NCBI GenBank assembly: GCA_026418275.1
Contig: JAOABQ010000085.1
Coordinates: 1-64,000, forward strand
Direction: 5' to 3'
Source of the DNA: Clostridia bacterium
GTDB taxonomy: Bacteria > Bacillota > Clostridia > Acetivibrionales > DSM-2933
DNA length: 64,000 bases
Made by a program: the position numbers and the translations under genes
Part shown: piece by piece, positions 45,501-53,453 of the stretch
Layout: the number at the start of each line of letters is the position of its first letter
How positions within the stretch are numbered: the first letter of the stretch is position 1
Notes under the pieces: model-generated
Seen by the model: only the letters and a program-made list of their open reading frames with translations
Database searches by the model: none
Told to the model about the DNA's origin: nothing

Positions 45501-47420
45501 AACCAATGAAAAAAGCAAATCAATTCTAAACTTACGCCCGATCAAAGCCGCATAGGATAGCACATCCAACTCTTCCTGATTAAGTAGATCCATCTTCTTC
45601 ATCAAAACATCTACGATCTTGGGAGGAACATCAATCTGGTCCACCTTTTCCCTGTAAATAGCCCATTTTCCCTCTTTTCGCACTAATCCCTTTTCTTCAA
45701 GCAACTGCTTTAGGATTTCTATTGCAAAGAAGACATTTCCCTTACACCGGTTTAATACATAACGGGATATTTCCTGTAAACTACCCTCACTTTCGGATAG
45801 TATACTTGAAACAAGCTTTTGAACCTCACCATGGCCAAAAGGCTTTAAATGGAGTTCATGAAAAGGATACTTACGATTTGCCGCACAGGCAGCATATTCT
45901 CTGACAGGATGGTTTTCCGGAATCTCATCTTCCCTGTATGTACCGATCATTAAAACCGGGTTTTTCTCAATTTCGGTAGTGATTTGTTTTAATAGTTCAA
46001 TGCTATCCCCATCTATCCACTGCAAATCATCTAAAAAAACTACAACACCATTCTGAGCTTTTCCAAGGGTATAGAAAAATTGGCTTATAATCGAAAGGAA
46101 TCTTTGATTCTCCTTTGCCGGTTCCAATTCTACGAGTGGAGGGCAGCTTCCAATCACCTCTTTCATAAAAGGATTGAGGCGTAGTACTACTTCCCCCAGG
46201 TTATCCAATCCTTTTTTCAGTTTTTTCCGGATCTCTCTTCTACCCTCCAGTGAGTAATTTCTTTCAAAACCTCTAATAAAAATATCCAAAGCTTCTTTAA
46301 AGGGAGCATAGGGCGTTTTATTCCTACCGGAGAAGCATTTTCCGTCAACAAAAATCCCCTCCCGCTCTAAAGCATAACTCTTTAACTCTTCTACAAGCCG
46401 TGTTTTCCCGCTTCCCGGTTCACCACTTATAAAGCATATACTTCCTTTACCTTTTTGTACGTCGTCAAACAGTTTTTTCAGCTCTTCCAATTCATTTTTC
46501 CTACCGATGAAGCAAGACCTGAAGTTCAACTTGGTCACCTTATCATCCGAACCAAGGGTAAAATCCTCTTGCCCCTCCCTAACCCTTTTTAAATCACTCA
46601 ATAACCCTTTTACACTTTGGTACCTTCTGTCCGGTTCCTTTTCAATCAGTTTGAATATGATATTTTCCAAAACAGATGGAACTTGCGGGTTGAGTTTTAT
46701 AAGCTTATCCGGCACTTTAGACATGTATTGATAGAAAGTAGAACTAAGGTCAGAACCCTTAAATGGGAGTACTCCCGAAAGCAGTTGATAGAAAATCACT
46801 CCGATGGAATAGAGGTCACTTCTTTCATCAACAGGTCTTTTAATTAATCCGATTTGTTCCGGAGCCATATAGTAAAGGGTACCTACCATATCTCCCGGGT
46901 CGCTCATGTTAAACTCTTTCACCTGGGCAAGGCCAAAATCAATTAATTTTACTGAACACTTTATATCTCCTTGCGGGTGATCAAAATCCACAACGATATT
47001 CCCCGGCTTTAAATCTCTATGGATAATTCCATAGTGGTGCACCTGCCTTAATGTCCGGCATATGCTGTAAATAATATCAACTGCATCCTGAACGGTAAAT
47101 TGGATGCCAACTTTTATAAGGTCAAACAAGCTTTTCCCTTTGGCATATTCCATAGCAATAAAAGAAGTGTTTTCCACTTCACCGATCTCGTATACTTTGA
47201 CAACCCCATCTATATCCAGCTTGGCCACATTGGCTGCCTCATTACGGAACCGTATTACATCTTCAATACGGTTGGATGTAACCCCCTGCTTGAGCACTTT
47301 TACAACCACTGTTTCTTTTTTAACCATATCCAATGCCTGCCAAACCGTGCTCATTCCACCTTCGGCAATCATTTCCATGATTTTATATTTATCAGCGATA
47401 ACCCTTCCCCTCAACCCCAT
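42576..47420 (-). CDS. Ser/Thr kinase - AAA ATPase - TPR - GAF - GGDEF hybrid signalling protein (B)
   Basis: 1614 residues with the same order of domains as the neighbour at 37329, roughly half identical by eye across the kinase domain. Kinase: VVVKVLK lysine, HRDLKPGN, IDFGLAQ. ATPase: Walker A SGEPGSGKT, Walker B-like VVFLDDLQW. TPR-like middle, GAF (ISSLLDIEELYQKVLSIA), and GGDEF with RYGGEEF (GG at 1522). The RxxD site is SSRD instead of RNVD, so product inhibition is probably lost. Start ATG 47420 follows GAAAGAGGAT. A tandem duplication with divergence of the regulatory site. Confidence 0.92.
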   Translation of the reverse strand: MGLRGRVIADKYKIMEMIAEGGMSTVWQALDMVKKETVVVKVLKQGVTSNRIEDVIRFRNEAANVAKLDIDGVVKVYEIGEVENTSFIAMEYAKGKSLFDLIKVGIQFTVQDAVDIIYSICRTLRQVHHYGIIHRDLKPGNIVVDFDHPQGDIKCSVKLIDFGLAQVKEFNMSDPGDMVGTLYYMAPEQIGLIKRPVDERSDLYSIGVIFYQLLSGVLPFKGSDLSSTFYQYMSKVPDKLIKLNPQVPSVLENIIFKLIEKEPDRRYQSVKGLLSDLKRVREGQEDFTLGSDDKVTKLNFRSCFIGRKNELEELKKLFDDVQKGKGSICFISGEPGSGKTRLVEELKSYALEREGIFVDGKCFSGRNKTPYAPFKEALDIFIRGFERNYSLEGRREIRKKLKKGLDNLGEVVLRLNPFMKEVIGSCPPLVELEPAKENQRFLSIISQFFYTLGKAQNGVVVFLDDLQWIDGDSIELLKQITTEIEKNPVLMIGTYREDEIPENHPVREYAACAANRKYPFHELHLKPFGHGEVQKLVSSILSESEGSLQEISRYVLNRCKGNVFFAIEILKQLLEEKGLVRKEGKWAIYREKVDQIDVPPKIVDVLMKKMDLLNQEELDVLSYAALIGRKFRIDLLFSLVEMDKDRIVEVIDRAIRLQLLEEIVCDQKKIQFVHDRIQEAFCYKIQTEKKKELHLKIAAALEKLYGPIEDILFDLTYHYMEADNRKKLLEYAYPAAIAAKNRYANEEAIKYFFIVNKILEENQEKGSSQWMETIEYIGDIYLIMGKTDEAIALFQDYMPYTASNLKKANVCKQIAYAYLKKGDWKECESYAKLGLQSLGEKLPENKTEILLSIASGAMKRIFSPVTKKLLRKYDPLLSETIGLTVWLYYIVSISYSKSGSLKFAATSTKMMNIAENRLSKSRELGLCTMTYALFLAELPWSNLALAYYKKALEMRKKMKDEWGIGQCYYNMGFYYRSRGEYRKSVECFITSMDILKRIGNIGEIGASVSGLVGSYLNQAEYENAKAANDQYFEICSISKDHFGMCVSYIYYMIYYMEKGDLQRAEHYGMKAYVLAEKMSDTYCCCVSGIILGKLYIEKGETRKVIHTLGKAKEFMQENNFLKEYTMPLYPFIAEAYLEEYRMQDEQQNKGLNKELIKNIKNLSTEAVKKTALWPAYHPNSLRVRAKAYQLTGEIKKAQRKFLESIELSKRLERRYELGVSLYEYGKFLLEIDKKSEWKKVLESSYNIFKNIGASAYEKRTAQLLGITGEASTSIDRFSKEIRHTQKISSIFELTKDISSLLDIEELYQKVLSIAAQVTGAQRGLLFIKDDKTGEFNIKQRVNMEEGNKKSLECAKALIHEAAKNPKPILKTNGLESGKQYGNDRYSDEASTVLCMPIKYKDELQGICYLDNRSLGSVFNQEDIEVLSAVMAQAAISMENAKLYKLAITDGLTELLTFRHFKLLLEREVQNCKKAFSLIMFDIDHFKRLNDTYGHLAGDGILINMAKIAKVKFSSRDIIARYGGEEFLVILPGTDLSDAVIIAEEFRKAIEKYEFIYRENKIKVTISVGIAQYPEIACDADALIKAADEALYLSKANGRNIVSVAKDIESKENVI

Positions 47421-48129
47421 ACAAATCCTCTTTCCTATTTAAAACAAAATACTTCTCTATTCTAATTCTATTCACCCGTCATATTGTAAATTATGTAATT
47501 TTGTAAACATTCTGTATATTTTTTACTCTTACTAGTAATTATATACAAAAAACCTTTTTTATTCAAATCATTCTTGCATAATCCTATTATCCAATTCATC
47601 AAAATCAGCGCTTATTCCCTATCTTTCTAAGAAACAAAATTGCCGTTTGACCGCCAAAACACACGCTTTGTATTGTTTTCAGTTTTCTTTTAAGGTTGGT
47701 TAAATAATTTATACTTACTTCATTAACAGAAATTTAAAATTGCTACATAAACCAGTATACAATTCATAGCTGCCAACACAGTAGTAATTTATGAGATCAT
47801 ACAGCGTCCGATATGCGTTGAGACTTACCCCAAGCGGTAAGATAAAATTTTTCAGTACATCAATTATATACGAATTTTTTAGCATATTCAAACGAAAGTA
47901 TGCAAAAATTTGACTCATTTAATTTTCTATTACGCTCTTTTCAAACCTGCCTTTCATATGTTATATTTATATATAGACAGGTCTTGTTTTTCACTTGTGT
48001 CAAAAGTCTTTTTCCAAAAAATTAATTGAATGCCGTTCCCTAAGAAATCTTTAATTATTCATATTTTGTTTTACATAGGATTCCGTTTTGTTGTCATTTA
48101 TCTTTTAACGCTTTCAAGGAGGTATTTTT
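47421..48129. other. 700-bp intergenic region, divergent promoters
   Basis: It must carry the leftward promoter of kinase B and the rightward promoter of the CheW-like gene. A 67-codon leftward frame at 47715-47918 has no ribosome site and no recognisable family, so it was not called. No known RNA was recognised. A strong ribosome site (AAGGAGGT) lies at the right end. Confidence 0.4.
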
Positions 48130-48597
48130 ATGGGTGATGTCCAGATTGTCATATTCAGCCTCAACGATGAAATTTGCGGTGCATACACTTCACAGGTTCA
48201 GGAGATTGTAAAATATCAGGAAGTGACCAAGCTTCCCAATATGCCTGAGTTTATTGACGGAATCATCAATTTGAGAGGCAGTGTGGTTCCCATTGTAAAC
48301 TTAAATAAAAGATTTGCTTTTGGTGAAACTGAAATAACAAAAAAGACAAAAATTATTATCACCAAAATAGAAAATATGCTTATCGGATATATAGTGAATG
48401 ATGTATCCGAGATCATCAAACTCCCTGAAGAAAACATTGAAGCGCCGACAAATCTCTTTTACAAAGTGGGAAATACCTATCTTAAGAATATTGGGAAAAG
48501 GGACGGAAAGTTAATCCTTATTCTAGATCTGGGAAGCATTTTAAATGACCGGGAGCTAAAGCACCTGGATGAATCCGAAATAGAGAAAGCAGAGTAA
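48130..48597 (+). CDS. cheW: CheW-like chemotaxis coupling protein
   Basis: 155 residues, a single CheW domain: VIFSLNDEICGAYTSQVQEIVKYQEVTKLPNMPEFIDGIINLRGSVVPIVNLNKRF has the hallmark IxGxxNLRGxxxPxxxL. Links methyl-accepting receptors to CheA. It is not in a che operon here: it stands alone beside GGDEF genes, so it might serve a different array. Ribosome site AAGGAGGTATTTTT is excellent. Confidence 0.92.
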   Translation: MGDVQIVIFSLNDEICGAYTSQVQEIVKYQEVTKLPNMPEFIDGIINLRGSVVPIVNLNKRFAFGETEITKKTKIIITKIENMLIGYIVNDVSEIIKLPEENIEAPTNLFYKVGNTYLKNIGKRDGKLILILDLGSILNDRELKHLDESEIEKAE

Positions 48598-48604
48598 AAT
48601 GATA

Positions 48605-48641
48605 ATGGCTGGCAATTTGATTGCCGGCCATTTATGTTTTT
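48605..48641. terminator. strong bidirectional terminator
   Basis: ATGGCTGGCAA pairs with TTGCCGGCCAT around a short loop, followed by TTTATGTTTTT. It lies between the CheW-like gene and the convergent GGDEF gene that ends at 48646. Confidence 0.85.
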
Positions 48642-48645
48642 CATC

Positions 48646-49743
48646 TTAATCCAAACCGGTTTCTGCCGGTTTCAGTTCCAATTCATCAAAGTTCAAAACC
48701 ATATTCTTCCCACTCTTTTTTGCATGTTTCAGGGCTTGATTTGCAAATTTGATAACCTGGTTAAAATCCCTTGAATGGGCCGGATATTGAGCAATACCGC
48801 AGCTTACCGTAATTCTCTTTTTATCCTCTTCATTTTCGACACTTAAGCCTTGCTTTTCAAGCTGTCTTCTGATCCTCTCGCCGACGTTTTTTGCTGTCTT
48901 TAGATCCAAATCCCGGATCAAAATTAAAAATACTTCACCTCCATAGCGTATAGGCGTGTCGTACTTACGGGTATTCTGCTTGATGATATCGGCAAACAAT
49001 ACCAACAGCTTGTCCCCCCAAATATTTCCATAGTTTTCATTAAATCTTTTAAAGTTATCCAGATCAAATATTAAGAGATTAAGCGGTTTTCCCGACGCTT
49101 CCGAATACTCTATTTCATCGTGTAACTTCTGCTCAAAATAATAACGGTTTGCAAGGCCTGTAAGCTTGTCCGTCCTTGCAAGTCTGAATTCATTTTTACG
49201 GACTTCGTCATATTTTTTGACTTCATTAATAACGACAGAAATTCCATAGGATGAAAGCATTATCATGATATTGCGAAAAAACAGTCTTCCAAAATTGAAG
49301 CCTTCCAAGGCACTGTGTCCTGAATATATGCTGCAAATTGAATACCCCAGGATACTGATTACACAAATATTAATATTGGTCAGCGGCTTGTATCGAACGC
49401 CATAATAAAGAATAATAAAAAGCAATACAATAAAGCCATCAGAATCAATTCCACCTGTTTGATAGGACAAAATGCAAACCACGATAATATCCATTAAAAC
49501 ATGGACTTTAGTGAAAAAGTTTTCTTCCTCCTGCTTTTTATAAATATAGATGCTCTCTAATAGATTATAAAGAACCGCTGTTGAGTATGTGGCATAGAAC
49601 ACAAGTAGCGAAACCCTATTTTCGGTATTTGAATGGTAAATAAGCAAAAAAGCAGCCAATAAAATCCAGCGAATGAAAATAACTGAATTTTTTTCTTTTC
49701 CACTCTTTACATTGATCTCTACAATTCTTTTATTTCTAACCAT
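48646..49743 (-). CDS. membrane GGDEF protein with a degenerate GGEVF motif
   Basis: 365 residues from ATG 49743, after GAGGGTAAAGGGT; the TTG five codons earlier precedes that site. Five or six membrane helices (~15-170) form a 5TM-like sensor. GGDEF domain (~185-350): TDKLTGLANRYYFEQKL, LLIFDLDNFKRFNENYGNIWGD, then IRYGGEVFLIL where the catalytic GG(D/E)EF has Val in place of the fourth-position Glu. RKYD gives an intact RxxD site five residues earlier. May be a c-di-GMP receptor or a weak enzyme. Paired convergently with the CheW-like gene. Confidence 0.9.
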   Translation of the reverse strand: MVRNKRIVEINVKSGKEKNSVIFIRWILLAAFLLIYHSNTENRVSLLVFYATYSTAVLYNLLESIYIYKKQEEENFFTKVHVLMDIIVVCILSYQTGGIDSDGFIVLLFIILYYGVRYKPLTNINICVISILGYSICSIYSGHSALEGFNFGRLFFRNIMIMLSSYGISVVINEVKKYDEVRKNEFRLARTDKLTGLANRYYFEQKLHDEIEYSEASGKPLNLLIFDLDNFKRFNENYGNIWGDKLLVLFADIIKQNTRKYDTPIRYGGEVFLILIRDLDLKTAKNVGERIRRQLEKQGLSVENEEDKKRITVSCGIAQYPAHSRDFNQVIKFANQALKHAKKSGKNMVLNFDELELKPAETGLD

Positions 49744-49802
49744 ACCCTTTACCCTCAATCATTTTCCTGAACTTTTATATACTAAAACCTTAGCTAAATG
49801 AT

Positions 49803-50720
49803 TCATCTTTGTAAGCCCTGAGTACATTTTACGATTCTTCCCCTCATCACACCCCAATGCATAATCGTGATAATCCCCAAAAGGATGAGAACCGTACCAA
49901 TAAACAAATAAATACTGGCCTTTTCCTTCAAAAATACTACTGCAATACTACCGGCTAATACAGGTTTTATAAAGAAAACCAGTGAACCTTTACTGGCACC
50001 GATAATGGATAAGCCCTTAAAGTATGTCAAATATGCCAAACCTGTTACAAAAACAGACAAATAGATTACCTTCACTATATCCGTAAAATTGAATGAAGCT
50101 TCGGGAACTTTGCAAAAGAGCAGTACAAATGGCAAGGATATCAAGCTCCCAATGATAAAGGAATAAGAATTCATCTTCAAACTTCCTGTTTTAACCGAAA
50201 CCTTCCTTCCCAAAACAGTATATAAACCATAAAAACAAGCAGACAACAACGCAAGTATAGGGCTTTTAAAGTCAACAAGGGAAAAATCTCCTTTATCCAT
50301 AAAGATGAGTATAATCCCTGCTGTTCCCATACATAGGCCTACGAGTTTATATAGATGTATCTTTTCTTTATCAATGAATGCGCTAAATAAAAAAACAAAA
50401 ATCGGATTACTGCTAAAAATTACTGCAACGACGGATGCTTTGGATTGGGCTATAATGAGGCTCATCTGAAGTAAATTCATACTAATTGCTACATTTACAA
50501 TTCCTAATAATGTAACCCTTAAAAGGTCATTTTTCTCAATAAAAAAATCCCTTTTTATTGCAAGGAAGGCAAGCAATATCAGGCCACCAATAAAAAACCG
50601 AAGAAAGTTTACTTGGAAAAGGTCTATTTTCCCTACTAATGTTTTATTAATTACTTCATATGTACTAAAAAAAACTACTGTGTTTAACAGGCAAAAATAA
50701 CCCCATCCATCTTTCTTCAA
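49803..50720 (-). CDS. EamA/DMT-family transporter
   Basis: About 305 residues from TTG 50720 (LKKDGWGYFCLL), six bases after GGGGGGG; an earlier TTG at 50771 is open but would put that site inside the gene. Ten membrane helices in two EamA repeats (NFLRFFIGGLILLAFL; VIFSSNPIFVFLFSAFIDKEKI; second repeat AYLTYFKGLSIIGASKGSLVFFIKPVLAGSIAVVFLKE). Drug/metabolite superfamily; substrate unknown. Monocistronic. Confidence 0.87.
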   Translation of the reverse strand: MKKDGWGYFCLLNTVVFFSTYEVINKTLVGKIDLFQVNFLRFFIGGLILLAFLAIKRDFFIEKNDLLRVTLLGIVNVAISMNLLQMSLIIAQSKASVVAVIFSSNPIFVFLFSAFIDKEKIHLYKLVGLCMGTAGIILIFMDKGDFSLVDFKSPILALLSACFYGLYTVLGRKVSVKTGSLKMNSYSFIIGSLISLPFVLLFCKVPEASFNFTDIVKVIYLSVFVTGLAYLTYFKGLSIIGASKGSLVFFIKPVLAGSIAVVFLKEKASIYLFIGTVLILLGIITIMHWGVMRGRIVKCTQGLQR

Positions 50721-51034
50721 TCCATTCCCCCCCACAGGCTTAATTATAGCAGGAGTATCCTGTCTTGCCAAGCCGCATTTAATACTTATTTGGATTCAAT
50801 ATTGTAATTTTATGTTGATTTGCATAGTTCTAAAGTCCTATTTTAAAGTAGTCTTGCGGGTAAACCAATTTAAGGCAAACCGTTTATTAACATCCGATAC
50901 TAAAAAGGATATAATTAGAATATACAGCATAAAAATTCTTACTCTTCTGCTTTTTAAGTCACTCCAAAGCCTTGAATACCTGCTTTGGAAATGTAAGATT
51001 TGATGCGGTATATTTAAGAAATTCAAAATATGGC
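50721..51034. other. intergenic region left of MITE copy 2
   Basis: Two overlapping frames of ~60 codons on opposite strands (50812-51003 and 50838-51026) lack ribosome sites and recognisable families, so neither is called. Otherwise AT-rich with no clear feature. Confidence 0.35.
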
Positions 51035-51138
51035 TAAAGATACCGAACTGTAAAAGTAAAATTTCGATTTCTGAAAGACCACGTAAACCAAGTATTTCAT
51101 CTCTCGAATTTTACTATGTTTACACTTCGTTATCTTTA
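51035..51138 (+). repeat. 104-bp palindromic MITE-like element, copy 2
   Basis: Ends TAAAGATA and TATCTTTA are exact inverted repeats. Same orientation and length as copy 1. It ends 16 bp before the YvyF-like start, so the ribosome site (AAAGGGTG) lies just outside the element, which is then probably in the 5' untranslated region. Confidence 0.85.
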
Positions 51139-51154
51139 ACAAAGGGTGTAATCT

Positions 51155-51580
51155 ATGATCGAATTAAAAAATTGTACGGTTTGCGGAAAAGTGTTTCCAT
51201 CCAATGGATTTACAAATACATGTCCCTTATGTAGAGAGAAGGATGAAGCGGATTTTAAAAAAATCAGGGATTACCTCTATATCCATCCTTGCTCAAATAT
51301 GTATGAAGTCTCAGTTACATTGGGTATGCCCATCCATCAGATCAAACGGTATTTAAGAGAAGACCGGCTGGAAATCATAGAAAAAAACAACTCTTTTCTT
51401 CATTGTGAGATTTGCAAAACCTCCATCCGTTCAGGAAAATATTGTTCGGAATGCGGTCCAAAAGCAGATCATCCCTTACATTCCTACACCATCGAAAAGG
51501 AAAGCACAGGGAAAAGGAAAACCGTCATCAATTATTATACCTGTAAGGAAAGTAATTTAAGAAGAGCTGCTTCAAGGTAG
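51155..51580 (+). CDS. yvyF: flagellar-operon zinc-ribbon protein (YvyF-like)
   Basis: 141 residues. N-terminal zinc ribbon (NCTVCGKVF, NTCPLCREK), then a helix-turn-helix-like part typical of the family (MYEVSVTLGMPIHQIKRYLREDRLEI), a second CxxC pair (CEICKTSIRSGKYCSECG) and a basic tail. YvyF relatives are encoded in late flagellar operons with FlgM/FlgK and act as regulators. Here it stands alone, without flgM, so the association with motility is by homology only. Terminator follows at 51639. Confidence 0.82.
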   Translation: MIELKNCTVCGKVFPSNGFTNTCPLCREKDEADFKKIRDYLYIHPCSNMYEVSVTLGMPIHQIKRYLREDRLEIIEKNNSFLHCEICKTSIRSGKYCSECGPKADHPLHSYTIEKESTGKRKTVINYYTCKESNLRRAASR

Positions 51581-51638
51581 TTTATAACCTTTGTTTTAAT
51601 ATATACACTTTCACTAAGCTACATAATAAATCCCTCAT

Positions 51639-51687
51639 TATAGGAGTAACCGGCTTATTTAAGGCCGATTGCTCCTATTTTTTTATT
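51639..51687 (+). terminator. rho-independent terminator
   Basis: ATAGGAGTAACCGGCT pairs with AGGCCGATTGCTCCTAT (two mismatches) and is followed by a T8 run. It ends the YvyF-like gene and may also serve the convergent gene at 51717. Confidence 0.85.
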
Positions 51688-51716
51688 GGAATCCTTCTGA
51701 ATGAATCATAAAATTT

Positions 51717-52058
51717 TTATCTTTCTATTTCATCCAAGTATACGTATTTTATGCTCTCACCCTCAAACTCAACTGCTGCGAAGTTCTTTCCGTTCATGTC
51801 CTTCTTTATCTCTTCGGTTGCACTTATATAAAGACTTACATTCTTCCTGATATCAATTAAAATTCTATCAAATATATCGTTTTGCATAATCCTTATAATG
51901 GTATCAATATAGTTCATTGGAGAATGTGCCGTTTTACTTTCGATTACAACGGGAATTTTCCCTTTTCCGTTGGGATCAAAAATTTGAACACGTATAATTC
52001 CAGGCTCAGCCAAGCTATCTGTCGGATACAATAAGTCTTTTTCAAACATTGGGTTCAT
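51717..52058 (-). CDS. conserved hypothetical protein
   Basis: 113 residues, no signal peptide or membrane helix. Alternating hydrophobic runs (IIRVQIFDPNG, KIPVVIESKTAH) suggest an alpha/beta fold; it contains YIDTIIRIMQNDIFDRILIDI and ends KYVYLDEIER. I do not recognise the family. Start is well supported by GAGGAGGAAAAAGCT. Monocistronic and convergent with the YvyF-like gene. Confidence 0.6.
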   Translation of the reverse strand: MNPMFEKDLLYPTDSLAEPGIIRVQIFDPNGKGKIPVVIESKTAHSPMNYIDTIIRIMQNDIFDRILIDIRKNVSLYISATEEIKKDMNGKNFAAVEFEGESIKYVYLDEIER

Positions 52059-52264
52059 AGCTTTTTCCTCCTCATAACTTCAATTTGAATAGAACTGCAC
52101 TTGATTCTATAATGAAAACCATTTGCTGCACCCTATTTAGGAGCCATGTTGAAAATTAACATTTTATAAAACAAAAGCCTATTTCAATTTTGTCATACCT
52201 TAGGAAATTGTTTAACTTACACCCTTCAAAATAAATAATACGTTTATATACATTAACCATATCA

Positions 52265-52843
52265 TTAATACGATTCTCCGTAAAGCTTTTTATACATTAG
52301 ACAATATCTTTTTACTTTCTTTAAATATTTATCCGTTTCTTTAAATGGGATTCTGTCCAATTGCTCCCCCGAGCTGCTCAAATTCGTATCTTTAAGCCAC
52401 TTGTTCACATTCCCGCTCCCGCCGTTATAGGCGGCTATAACCAAGTCAATATTACCATTAAACTCTTTTTTCAAGTTGTTTAAATACCAGCAGCCAATAG
52501 AAATATTGGTTTCTATATCGTATAGCTTATCTACGTTAAACTCTTTCAGCTTGATTTTGGATGCAGCCCATTTTCCTGTTCTCTCAGTGATTTGCATCAA
52601 GCCCTTCGCATTTTTATGCGAGGTTGCTCCGGGATCAAAACCACTTTCCGCTTTGATAACAGCAAAAACAAGAAATGGATCGATATCATATTTTTCTGCA
52701 TATTTATAAACAAACTCGCTGTACTTTAAAGGATAGATCATTTTTAATATGATCTGGGAATTTCCTACTAATACAAGACTTATAATAAGCATAACTAAAA
52801 ATGCAAGAATAAATTTATGTCTGCACCTTCCAAAAAAAACCAA
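52265..52843 (-). CDS. membrane-anchored soluble-lytic-transglycosylase-type protein (SLT domain)
   Basis: 192 residues from TTG 52843. One N-terminal membrane helix (FILAFLVMLIISLVLVGNSQIIL). SLT domain: catalytic Glu in FAVIKAESGFDPGA, then SHKNAKGLMQITERTGKW, NISIGCWYLNNLKKEFNG and LVIAAYNGGSGNV. Cleaves peptidoglycan glycan strands with 1,6-anhydro product. Small clostridial/bacillar version (YjbJ-like). 6 bp after coaE, so translated with it; AGGGTGA spans the coaE stop. Confidence 0.9.
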   Translation of the reverse strand: MVFFGRCRHKFILAFLVMLIISLVLVGNSQIILKMIYPLKYSEFVYKYAEKYDIDPFLVFAVIKAESGFDPGATSHKNAKGLMQITERTGKWAASKIKLKEFNVDKLYDIETNISIGCWYLNNLKKEFNGNIDLVIAAYNGGSGNVNKWLKDTNLSSSGEQLDRIPFKETDKYLKKVKRYCLMYKKLYGESY

Positions 52844-52849
52844 CCTTTA

Positions 52850-53440
52850 TCACCCTGATTCGAGAAATTTTAAAACATTCTTTTCCAATTCCGATATATC
52901 TGTATTATTGGATAGGATCCGGTCTGCTACTTTTAGGTATTCCTCCTCACTTTTTTGAGAAAGAATTCTATTTAATGCCTCATCATAATCAAATCCGTTC
53001 CTATCCATGATCCGTTTTATCCTGACTTCCCCTGCTGCCGTAACCACCCATACCTCATGAACCATATCCAAAAATCCGTGTTTTACCGGAATGGCAGCTT
53101 CTAAAACAAGCATGGGATACTTTCCGCTACTCTCAAATTCACTGATATTCTCTTTAATATTTTCTATTATATACTTATGCGTTATGTCGTTTAAAATATT
53201 CAAGCTGCTTTTATCTTGAAAAACCTGTTCTCCCAGCTTACTTCTGTCGATCTTCCTCTCTGGGTCCAGAATCCCTTCTCCAAACGCTTCCACGATTTCA
53301 TAATATGCAGGCTTGCCTTTTTGGACAACATCCCTCGCAATTTGATCCGCATCAATTACATATGCTCCCAAACGGGCTAAAATCCTCGTTACACTGCTTT
53401 TACCGGCTCCAATACCTCCGGTGACTCCTATAATTTTCAC
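52850..53440 (-). CDS. coaE: dephospho-CoA kinase
   Basis: 196 residues, standard length. P-loop GVTGGIGAGKSSVTRIL, IDADQIARDVV (the DAD motif), LVLEAAIPVKHGFL, and the RIMDRNGFDYDEALNRI lid region. Last step of coenzyme A synthesis: ATP-dependent phosphorylation of the ribose 3'-OH. It lies 13 bp after polA in the order polA-coaE-SLT, which is conserved in many Clostridia. Confidence 0.96.
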   Translation of the reverse strand: MKIIGVTGGIGAGKSSVTRILARLGAYVIDADQIARDVVQKGKPAYYEIVEAFGEGILDPERKIDRSKLGEQVFQDKSSLNILNDITHKYIIENIKENISEFESSGKYPMLVLEAAIPVKHGFLDMVHEVWVVTAAGEVRIKRIMDRNGFDYDEALNRILSQKSEEEYLKVADRILSNNTDISELEKNVLKFLESG

Positions 53441-53453
53441 TTATCTACATCCT

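Noticed and set aside
47715-47918. 67-codon leftward reading frame upstream of the CheW-like gene
   Set aside because: No ribosome site, no recognisable family, and composition like the surrounding non-coding AT-rich DNA.
50812-51026. Two overlapping ~60-codon frames on opposite strands
   Set aside because: Neither has a ribosome site or a family match; they overlap each other almost completely.
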